From Panorpa germanica (lineage: Eukaryota > Arthropoda > Insecta > Mecoptera > Panorpidae): a stretch of 64,000 bases of DNA. Position 1 is the first letter of the stretch; the number at the start of each line of letters is the position of its first letter. This document shows positions 1 through 23,200 of this stretch, in pieces. Location of the stretch: the NCBI GenBank assembly GCA_963678705.1, contig OY783208.1:24640207-24704206 (forward strand). The letters are read 5' to 3'. Below the pieces are notes generated by a model. The model saw only the letters and a list, made by a program, of their open reading frames with translations. It was not told the origin of the DNA and searched no databases. A program made the position numbers and the translations under genes.

Positions 1-113
1 TCTATTTTATTAAATATCTAAATATTGACGGAGATATAGCAATTAAAAGTTTGAATTTTAGTTTTAGCGCTAGAAATGGTCGGCCATATTTGTATGACGT
101 AACATGTAGTGGA
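1..113 (+). repeat. Family A MITE, truncated copy
   Basis: This is an internal stretch of the family A element that is nearly complete at 18189-18791. It carries the shared core with the words GACGGAGATATAGCAATTAA and GCGCTAGAAATGGTCGGCC. It begins inside the element at the window edge and stops at about 113. It lies downstream of BTB exon 2 in the direction of transcription, so it is probably in a BTB intron. Confidence 0.8.
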
Positions 114-151
114 ATAGATCAGTTTATTTTGTGTTAAGTACTTATTTATAC

Positions 152-1179
152 CTGCATACATTTCTCCATCAACACAGGCTCTTCAAATAATTTAGCAAAT
201 TCATAGGCGCGCACTGCATTCTGGGAATGGAGATCTGCCCACATATACTTGGTGCATTTTTCAACTAAGTGAGGCAGCATATATTTCTTAGCTCCGTAAC
301 AAAGTTCACAAGCTTTTTCAAAAGATGTAATTGTGACAGTATCCGTATAAATATAACTGAAAGAAGAAGAAGATATTAGAAATAAGACTAGATACAATCG
401 TAGACAAAAGTATAGTCTGATATTAAATACAAAAGTTACGGGGTTCGATATAGGATAGTATTTTAGGAGTGTACTCAATATATATTAGCTTTTATTTTAG
501 TTTAAATATATATCAACTTTAAACGTGTATATATTTTTTCCTAAGTGGTCAAACATTCTAAAAACCAGTCAAAATGTTCCTTAATTTATTCCTCTGCAAT
601 ATATCAGTTTTTTATAGAAATCTGTACAACCGTTCTCGAGAAATACGTTAAAACGTTGCCTCCCTTTTTTATACTTTGTAGGTTAAATATGCAAAATTTA
701 ATTATTAATATCTCGCTTGACTGCTGGTCAAAACTTTTGAAACTTTGTCATTAAATTAAGGACACTTATATTAACACCATACTAAAATTTCATCAAGTTC
801 GTATTTGTTTTTATCAGCAAACAAGAACTTGGCAAAGTGCCAGCTACTTGTAAACAATTAAAAATAGCAATTTGACATAAAATAATTGTTAAAATGGTAC
901 TCACTTTAGCAGAGCCTTAAACGCATCAGGTTGAACATCCAATATAGGAATTGGATCATTTTTCTCAGCCATATTACCAAAAAACATAGCTTCAAAAACT
1001 GGAGAAGCTATTGCTAAAAATAATTTGTGACCTTCCAAAATTTGTTGGTTAGGTTCTTCACCAACAAGAAATCGACAATCTGACCATTGTCCTGTTTCTA
1101 ATAAATATTGAGCTCTTTGGCTAATTTCTTTTCGAGATATTTGCCAATCTATTTGTTGTTGGCCTTTATTATGATCCAT
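152..1179 (-). CDS. BTBD1/2/3/6-like BTB/POZ protein, 5' part of gene (two exons)
   Basis: N-terminal part of a BTB-BACK protein of the BTBD1/2/3/6 group, which generally act as Cul3 ubiquitin-ligase adaptors. Exon 1 is 1179-905 with donor GTGAGTA. Exon 2 is 356-152, with acceptor TTTCAG and donor GTATAA, and a codon is split across the junction. The joined frame has the BTB signatures WSDCRFLVG, GHKLFLAIASPVFEAMFFG and YIYTD, then AAKKY-like GAKKYMLPHL and LFEEPVLMEKCMQV, which enters the BACK region. The rest of BACK and any PHR domain must lie left of position 1. The start ATG at 1179 follows a pyrimidine-rich TTTATTTATAG on this strand, so an upstream leader exon ending just before the ATG is possible. 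The gene is divergent from Rok. Identity to a single paralogue cannot be settled from this fragment. Confidence 0.85.
380..780. repeat. Dispersed repeat fragments in BTB intron 1
   Basis: Two fragments recur elsewhere. Positions 380-435 (word CAATCGTAGACAAAAGTATAG) recur at about 16660-16710. Positions 545-780 recur inverted at about 60425-60560 and in direct orientation, more diverged, at 28575-28740. The small plus-strand ORF here is fortuitous. They look like old transposon debris. Confidence 0.6.
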
Positions 1180-2425
1180 CTATAAATAAATAAAAATAAA
1201 ACGTACATAACCTCTTAAACGTCAAAAAAATATTTTGACAATTATTTTATTTAGTTATTTATAGTTATATACACGTTATTTTTATTACTAATGTACCTTC
1301 TTAATTTAAATATGATTAACAATTAATTTTCGTATCGTTTTCGAAATCAATTTTAATTAGAAATAATATTTATTACAATAGTTTTGTGTATAAGACTTTT
1401 CACTACTCAGGCGGCCATTTGTAATCCATTGCAAGATTTATATGTCAAAGTCTTAGACTATAAATACATGGACTGCTCAACACACTGGATAATTTGAAAA
1501 CAATCAACTTTTAATTTAGTAAAGTAGTATAGAAAAACGTGAAACACACCACTGATTCTTAATAATATATTTGCATATAATCAATCAGGAAAGGAAATAA
1601 GCTAAGAGTCTTGCTACAAAATGTATTTACTATAACTTAAAGTTAGTAGGCAGTCCATGTATAATGTTTCTAAGATTATCAAGTTTCATTGAACTCAAAT
1701 TATAATTATCATTGACATGGGGTTATGGCATTGTTTATATAATATAAAAAATAAAATATATTAAAATAATGATTATTATTTACTTAATTACTTGAAAATT
1801 AATTATATATTTTAATACATTTTTAGAAATATTATAATTATTTCTAAACCACAACAAGGCATCATGACTCATTGGCTCAATTTTTATTGGTCATGTTTTT
1901 TCGGAATATTAAATTATATCATAAATATTTACTTTAAATGAACTTATATTTTATATAAATATATATCTAATAATGTATTTATAATAATTAAATATGAATT
2001 TAGTAAAAAAACATTATTTGAAATAATAAAAACGCATACTTCACTCTGGTGTTTCACTACTGACAAATGAGTTTATGCATTAAAATTGATAAGAGTTGAA
2101 TTATTATGTGTTTGTTGTGATAATATTAATATAAATTCATAAATTAATTACAGAAAGGTATAATTACTATCAAATTTAAATATAACATACAATTAATAAC
2201 ATATATTTAATATATAAAGTGATTTTTTCATACTTATAAGTTCCACCTTTATATATGTCAAACTTATAATTTTCTATATTTATTAAAATAATATATAAAT
2301 AATATTTATTATATATTAATATATAGTGTTAATTAAATTTACAGAAATGGATTTACCTAAAAGTTAAATATTTTACCTAATAAATTGAATTATAACCTCT
2401 AATTATTATATACTCTAATATCAAT
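1180..2425. promoter_or_regulatory. Divergent 5' region shared by the BTB gene and Rok
   Basis: The start codons of two divergent genes are 1.25 kb apart, so both promoters, or their leader exons, should lie here or in adjacent introns. The stretch is very AT-rich. No convincing TATA box or initiator could be assigned. A short inverted pair CATGGACTGC / GCAGTCCATG at about 1468 and 1651 suggests transposon remains. No coding sequence is visible. Confidence 0.4.
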
Positions 2426-15460
<13,035 letters not shown>

Positions 15461-15681
15461 CCAAAATTTCATAAAAATGCTTTAACATCATCAAAATCAT
15501 TTTACACTCTTTTAAAGCATAAATAATTTTAAAGAACTCATCAAATTTACATAATATTTTAAAATATAAATAATTCATTTTATGCGTAATTAAAGAGATA
15601 TACTTTTATCGATTAAGTTTAATAATAATTCAACGCGGGAAATTTAAAAAAAATATTTATATTTAATAATGTGTTGTTTTT

Positions 15682-15687
15682 AATAAA
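15682..15687 (+). terminator. Candidate poly(A) signal for Rok
   Basis: AATAAA lies 222 bp after the Rok stop codon in an AT-rich, T-rich context. Other AT-rich hexamer variants are close by, so the exact cleavage site is uncertain. Confidence 0.35.
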
Positions 15688-15701
15688 TATATATATATCA
15701 T

Positions 15702-15875
15702 CAGGTAATACTTAAACGCGGGAAATTTTAAAATTATTTTACAGGTTCTACCACCCTGAAAAACTAAAAAAAGAAATTTGTTTTTATGGATTTTTTTTTA
15801 ACCTACATAAAAATGTACTTTTATTTTAGTATCTCAGGGTGGAGTTGCTTTTAAAATGTATTACCTGATATGCTA
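15702..15875. repeat. Small imperfect palindrome downstream of Rok
   Basis: ATCAGGTAATAC and CTACCACCCTGA on the left pair with TCAGGGTGGAGTTGC and GTATTACCTGATA on the right. It looks like a short foldback MITE of about 170 bp. Confidence 0.6.
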
Positions 15876-17587
15876 CCAAATTTGCTACTGAAATAAATAT
15901 GGTAGCAACACTTCTTGTAAATTTAAACATGGTGCATTTGCATGAAATTTTAAAAATATTTTAAGTATTTATTTATCATAATGAAGTTAATAAGATCGAT
16001 AAATATTTCTTTAATTTGCCAAAAAATGAAGTATTTATTTTATTACATGACCTCTTCTTTTTAACATGGAGTTTGATAAAGAAATGTCAAAAAAAAAGTA
16101 AGGTTAAATGAGATTTCTTTATTTGAATTACGTAATTTTTAATTGTTGTAAATACATTCTAATAAATATGCTTCAATTTGTATTAATAATTAATTAATTA
16201 ATTAATAATAATATTAATAAATATTTATTATTAATAATAATAATATTTAAAATTAATAAAATAACAATATACGTATAAGAATAATGAAAAATTCTTAAAT
16301 GTATTATTGCATAAGGACCTTTTCTGTTTTAATAGCTTTTTTAATATTTCTCTTAATTACAAAATCTATTTGGTTACCATTTTTATTCAAAATGGCGGAT
16401 ATATGTTTCGTTAAACATAAAACTAATAATATTTTTAGGTTAATAAAAATGAAATAATATTAAAAAAGCTATTTCACACGACTGCGCCAATTGTGTCTTT
16501 ATAATATAAGAAAGAGAGAGACAATCATATCTATACAGTAATATGTTAGAAAGGGATGATGATAGATTAAGCTATAACCTCCAAAGTGTGACAATATATA
16601 AATTCAAAAATTTATCAGCTGAACCAGCTAGAGTGTTCAGGGTTTTCAAAATATCATTAGTGCCAATCGTAGACAAAAGTATAGTTCGATATTAAGTACA
16701 AAATTAATTTAAAGTATTTTATTTATCAATTAATAAGTTCGTAGGATGATATAATCTAATCTTTATCTAATTTTTAGATATTACGAAGTTATTGATTGAC
16801 GTGATTTGTATTTCGCATGTTTACGCACCTAAAACACGACAAAATACCACGTTGCCAAGTTGCGATAGCTTTAACTGGTCTAACAATCTAAAAAACAGTC
16901 AAAACTTTTTTAATTTATTTCTAACTTTAATGGACAGTGTTGCCATATGTCTCAGCAGTGTGCTTGTCTGTAATATCTAGCTATACTTTCGCTTATGTTA
17001 AACTACATTAAAATTAGAAAAAACTTTGTCGTATTTTGAATTTCCCGCTGTTTTTTTTATTATGTTGTACGCCATTAATTTTTGAATTTCTATTGAAACA
17101 ACTTCACACTGTAAATGATATTTTTGAATAATTCTAGTATCAATTGCATCCAAATAATATTTAGTATGCCTCTTTTAATATTAATGTACAAATATACCTT
17201 TTACAATAATTAATTTTAAGATAGGTTTTAAAACTGTGATTAATTAATTATTGTTTAATAATTAGTTATGGATTTCTGTCACAGATGGCGTTGATATTTA
17301 ATTAAAAATTTAGGTAATTTTTAACGTAAATTTTACTCTTATGGTGCTTAAAATATACCGTAATTTCTACTATACATAAAAAGGTGCCTTTTTCTACCTT
17401 TATTTAAAATATATTGAGCTATTTTTTTAATCGTATGTTTTATTTTAAATTTGCCGCCATTTTCATTTTTAATTTATATGTTTTTCTTTTTTGCTTACAT
17501 TCCTTTGATTTTATTGTTTAAGTTTGTATTATATATTAAACTGATAATATACATAATTATAAAAAAACAATTGTCTTTAACTTCACC
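15876..17587. other. Intergenic DNA without a gene; repeat debris
   Basis: AT-rich spacer after Rok. I recognise only fragments: a copy of the CAATCGTAGACAAAAGTATAG repeat near 16665 and a block near 16850-16980 similar to the repeats at 545-620 and 2990-3060. A run of TTAATTAATTAATTAATAA lies at about 16188-16210. The short ORFs here have no coding character. Confidence 0.6.
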
Positions 17588-17870
17588 AGGTAATCCCGAG
17601 CATTCACGAGTCAACCCGAACACCACAACAAATAATCAAATAAATTTGCTAAAAAAATTTACAAGACACGACAACAAAAATTCGTATTTTTGATTGTGAA
17701 CACATAATTTTTGAATGAGATTTATTATTTATGAATTTATAACTTGCATAAACTTGTCTGTTTCTGCGGGGGGTGGGGTTAAAAAATGAAGCCAACCAAT
17801 AGGAGCGTTTTGTTAATTACACAAAGTACACTCACCCTTGAATTAACTTTAAATTAAATATTATAAATTC
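17588..17870 (+). repeat. Family F repeat copy
   Basis: Runs from CAGGTAATCCCGAGCATTCA to an end with ACACAAAGTACACTCACCC, and contains the G-run GCGGGGGGTGGGGTT near 17766. A close copy is at 58215-58500 and partial heads are at 60714-60750 and in Rok intron 8. The overlapping small ORF is not a gene. Confidence 0.7.
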
Positions 17871-18188
17871 ATCGAACATTTTATTGTATGTATCTCTATA
17901 TAGAATTTCTGTATTTTTAGTTTCTAGTGTAATGCGTACTTGTTGTTGAGTAACACGGTCTTGCTGTGGAATGTCATATTACAAAAGATATTAACAATTA
18001 AAATACTGTGTGTGTGTGTGTAAAACGTCATAAATTAACCTATATTTTTATAATAAATGAAATATACAACCCTCCCCTCCCTATCAATGAGTTACCCCAC
18101 CTTGTGACCATCATATTTTCTAATTAAGGTACTTTCAGAATACACAATGTTAGAATAGTTGCATACTGCAGGCGTTTTGTTATTTTGA

Positions 18189-18791
18189 CAATGGGCTTGT
18201 GTCCTCATTTTTTAGTGGTCGATTTTTCAATTGTTGATTGAAATTGATGTTAATAAATGTGTATTGGTGTGTCTATTTTATTAAATATCTAAATGTTGAC
18301 GGAGATATAGCAATTAAAAGTTTGAATTGTAGTTTTAGCGCTAGAAATGGTCGGCCATATTTGTATGACGTGAAATGCATTTTAACGTCAGTTATTTGTT
18401 GAGTAGGTCAGTGCTGTGGTAATGTTTTGTAGCTGTTGGTAGTCAAATAATCAAGTCAAGTCAAAGAATAATAAGTTTTTATTTTATTTAACTCTGCTAA
18501 GGCAGACATAATATTGAAATTTTATTGTTCCTTGAAATAGCTGTAAATAATATTTGATATTTTGATATATAAATACATATAGCAGAGATTTATGAGCTGT
18601 AAGGTTGGCAGCGATTGTGATGTCACATGCATTTGGAATGTGTATAACGTTGAATACCTTTAATAAATAAAGAGACAAAATGACTTTTTTAATTGTTAAT
18701 ATCTCCTAACATATAAGGAGTTCCAGTAACCCACTTTATCAATATGTAGTACACTTTTATAGAAATTAAGACATAGGACACTAGCCCATTG
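18189..18791 (+). mobile_element. Family A MITE, nearly complete reference copy
   Basis: About 600 bp with imperfect terminal inverted repeats CAATGGGCTTGTGTCCT at the left and the complement of CAATGGGCTAGTGTCCT at the right. The body contains GACGGAGATATAGCAATTAA, TTTTTATTTTATTTAAC and CCTTGAAATAGCTGTAAATA. No transposase. Target duplications are not clear, so the superfamily is unassigned. About a dozen full or partial copies occur in the window on both strands. Confidence 0.8.
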
Positions 18792-18859
18792 TTTCATAGT
18801 ATAGAACACTTTAATTTGAGTTGTGAACAATGAAAAGAAATGAAAAAAGTAATATTCAA

Positions 18860-19065
18860 ACCAAATATTTCAATTTAATAATTGAATTAATATTAGAAAT
18901 GAAATTACGAATTATTTTATTCACTGCGCCTGGATGTTATGCAACTCAAGTCACACTACAAATATAATACGTTTTCATCCTGCTGTGCTACGTTTATACA
19001 AGTTTAAGATTCAAATTTCCCGCGCTTAAAAAATGAGCATGGCTTAATTTGTATAAAACTGTATT
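18860..19065. repeat. Spacer repeat (family P) between two inverted family A copies
   Basis: Contains GCGCCTGGATGTTATGCAAC. A related block, GCGCCTGGGTGCTATGCAAC, lies immediately after the family A copy at 33681-34186. The recurrence of P beside A suggests that both belong to one larger composite element. Confidence 0.5.
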
Positions 19066-19084
19066 ATATATTGGCAGAGTAATA

Positions 19085-19510
19085 ATTCTCCTTATATGTT
19101 AGGAGATATTAACAATTAAAAAAGTCAGGTTACCAACCTTACAGCTCATAAATCTCTGCTATATGTATTTATATATCAAAATATCAAATATTATTTACAG
19201 ATATTTCAAGGAACAATCAAATTTTAATATTATGTCTGCTGTAACAGGGTTAAATAAAATAAAAACTTATTATTCTTTGATTTGACTTGATTATTTGACT
19301 ACCAACAGCTACAAAACATTACCACAGCACTGACCTACTCAACAAATAACTGACCTAGTGCTAAAACTACAATTCAAACTTTTAATTGCTATATCTCCGT
19401 CAACATTTAGATATTTAATAAAATAGACACGCCAATACACATTTATTAACATCAATTTCAATCAAAAATTTAAAAATCGACCACTACAAAATGAGGACAC
19501 AAGCCCACTG
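19085..19510 (-). repeat. Family A MITE, inverted partial copy
   Basis: Reverse-orientation copy ending with CGACCACTACAAAATGAGGA and ACACAAGCCCACTG. Together with 18189-18791 it makes a large inverted pair around the family P spacer. One terminus is missing. Confidence 0.75.
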
Positions 19511-20240
19511 AATTATAAGCAAGATACAAATTCACTGATTGTACAGAAGAAGGTTGAATTTTGTACTTATGAGTATTTCTTGTGCTTGGGTCTTCACTTA
19601 ACGCTGTTTGAGGAACCGCGTTATTCAGGGGCCTAGCCTCACTTATATTTAGCCTAGAGCATATCATTAGGGGGGCTACTAATAAGGCTAAACCAATTCA
19701 GTTGTCAACTGATTTAATATTCACATATAAGCGTTGTGAATTATTGTTACAAGCCATTGACTCTTTGCTGTAATTAATGTGTTTTGATTTTAAAATAATC
19801 GTGACACTTTATTCATAATTATAGAAAATATTTACTGAAATATTATTTAATCAATTTTAAGGTTGTATTTTATTTTAGTGAGCTGTCAGTTCACGAAGAT
19901 GACAACTAGCGCCATCTACTAGATACTAGCGACACTAAATGAATTTAATTAAAAGATAAAATAACTAATAATTAATTAAAAATCCTATAAAACAACAAGA
20001 AATATTTAAAAAATATATATATAACACAGAGCTATTTGCTAATTGGTTTAATTTATTATTTTAATTGTTGTTAAATTGTCCACACGCGTAATCAAGTGAC
20101 CCGCGCTTTTCAAACAAAACACAAACCATATTATTTCTTTAGCCGCGTGAGCGCACGCACGTTTTGTTATACAATTTATTTTTCTATTTATTTACATTTG
20201 GTTAAATTTTATATCTATTTTTTTTTATAAAAAAAGTGCA
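19511..20240 (+). promoter_or_regulatory. 5' region of the secreted-protein gene
   Basis: Non-repetitive stretch before the ATG at 20241, with the GC-richer part at 20080-20165. It should hold the promoter and 5' leader of the downstream gene. No TATA box or initiator could be fixed with confidence. Confidence 0.35.
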
Positions 20241-23200
20241 ATGAACCTAAACGACGTAAAGGTGCTCCTCTTTGCTTTCGTGGCATTCTTCGTCTTACTA
20301 GTCCGCGTGGACGGAAGAACCAGATACGGAAGGAAGAATTCCTCTTCCGGGAACAACACGGAAGGACAGGCCTGTAAGTATCTAAAGGATTTCATCTTAC
20401 AAAGTTTATTAGTTTTGCGTTTTTGGTTTTAATTGATGTTTCTTTTTGTTCCAGTCAATAATATCTACAGCCCCTTTGATAACGTAAAGAGCTCTCACTC
20501 TGGACTCCTAGATAACCTCACTTTAAACGCCTCCTCCACCTCCTCACAGTCTAAAGAAAATGAGAATATAAGTTTTGATTCGTCCTCCTCGGAAGACGGT
20601 AAATATTGGGCCCGTTGTTTCAATAATTCGCTGTTAAACGCACAAAACATTTTTTGATCATTTTTTTCTTTATTTGCAGATAGCAGCCATTATACCGAAG
20701 AGAAAAGCGAGAGAGAACGAAAACAACACCCCAAAAGTGAGTACCCCTTTAAGCATTCCATTAATTTACAATTAGCTTCTTCCTGTCCCTTTAAATCGCA
20801 CTTTCAATTGGGTAGTGGACTCATTTCTTAATTCTTTATTGAAATATTGGTTATTAAACGTATATTGGTGTTTTCATTTTGTTAAATGTCCAAAAATTGA
20901 CGGAGATATATCTATTTAAAGTTTGAATTTCTTTTAACTGCGTAATATTGCTATTTTTATCCCAGTAGTTGATGACGTCACGAACTAAATAGAATTTAAT
21001 AAGTAATGTTATTTATTTTTCGTTTTATGTCACGACATTGTATTGAAACATTATGGGTCGACGCAACAGCTGCTATAGCTTTGACGTTTAATTCTGCATC
21101 TCTTTTGCACTTCTCTTGTTTAACAAGGATGGTAAATGGTAGTGGGGAAGAAGGTGAGGAAGCAATGACTATTGCAATCGTTAATAATTTCTATAATATT
21201 GCGAAATGAATAAAAATAATTGAATATTTGAGGTTATGATGGTTAACTTTATCAATATACGGTGCAGTTGGCTATCATAACCTCAAATATCTAACGATTT
21301 TTATTCAATTCGCCATACTTTAGAAGTTATTACCGATTGAAATAGTTATTGCTTCCTCACCTTCTTCCCGACTACCATTTACAATCGCTGTTAAACAAGA
21401 GAAGTGCAAAAGAGATGCAGAATAAAACGTCAAAGCTATAGCAGCTGTTGCGTCGACCCATAATGTTTCAATATAATGTCGTGACATAAAACGAAAAACA
21501 AATAACATTACTTATTAAATTCTATTCAGTTCGTGACGTCATCAACTACTGAGATGAAAATAGGAATATTACGCAGTAAATTGAAACTTCAAATAGAATA
21601 GATAAATTAAAAACACCAATGTACGTTTACAAGCGTTTACCCCGTTGCAAAGCGACGTCTTCTTCTTGCCTTTTGATTTGGATTCAATAAAATAATTCGT
21701 AATTTCATTTCAAATTTTAATTCCATTTTTAATTTGGATTTTTTGGTTTAACTATTGCACAAAATGCAGTTTTGCAACTTCTTTTCAAAATTTGGGAATT
21801 TCTAAATTAGGTACCAAATGCAAAAATAAGATTTTCTGCGTTCCTTGAGAAGTAAGGAGGTTGCACTCTTGTTGAAAATGATGAAAATGTCGTATTTTGA
21901 TTTTTAACAGAAATTAGATTTTCTTAAATTCATGAACATCTTTTTTTAAAACTAAATTTAATTGTTTTCTTGCGTAGTTTTTTAAACTGATTTCAAAAAG
22001 GCTAATTATTTTTATAAATATCTATTACGGTTAGACATTAATATGCTGATATCTCGTAAACCAAAACACTTATCTAAAAATTAATTCCAAATTTGTAATC
22101 AGCGTTTAAAATTATGTGAAACCCCGTTATAAAACTAAGACATTTCTTTTTCAACTTTTGTAAAAGGTAAGAAGAGTACAGTCTTCTTACTTTTCATAAA
22201 AATTGAAGAAATAAATTTGTTACTTTTATAACGGGGTTTCACATAATTCTGAATGCAGATATCAAATTTGGAATTAATTTTTAAATAAGTGTTTTGGTTT
22301 ACGAGATATCTGCATATTAATGTCGAACCGTAATAGATGTGTATAAAAATGATTTACCTTTTTGAAATCAGTTTAAAAAACTACGTTAGAAAATATAAAT
22401 CAAGCCCCATTTCCACTCACTGTTTTTATAGTTTTAATTTAAAGTTTTAACCTTAAATATAATTTTGAACTTGTGCATACATTATTTTGTTATAATTACT
22501 ATCTTTATTTAGTATAATTAGTTTGTTTCTTTATATTTAACATTTACGACACTTGGCGTCCCAGAATGCATTTTTTTTGGGGAAAACAGCCCCTAAAAGC
22601 TAGAACCGCGTGGATATTTAAAATGTAAAGACGCAGTTCTTTATTTTCGAGCCTACCGAACATAACTGCATCAAAACATTTCAAGAATGGGTTTGTGTCC
22701 TATGTCTTAATTTCTATAAAAGTGTACCACAAATTGATAAAGTGGGTTACTAAAACTCCTTATATGTTAAGAGATATTAACAATTAAAAAAGTCATTTTG
22801 TCTCTTTAATTATTAAAAGGATTCAAAGTTGTACACATTCCAAATGCATGTGACATCACAACCGCTGTCAACCTTACAGCTCATAAATCTCTGCTATATG
22901 TATTTATATATCAAAATATCAAATATTATTTACAGCTATTTCAAGGAACAATCAAATTCCAATATTATGTCTGCCTTAACAGGGTTAAATAAAATGAAAA
23001 CTTATTATTCTTTGATTTGACTTGATTATTTGACTACCAACAGCTACAAAACATTACCACAGCACTGACCTATTCAACAAATAACTGACCTAGCGCTAAA
23101 ACTACAATTCAAACTTTTAATTGCTATATCTCCGTCAACATTTAGATATTTAATAAAATAGACACGTCAGTACACATTTATTAACATCAAATTCAAACGA

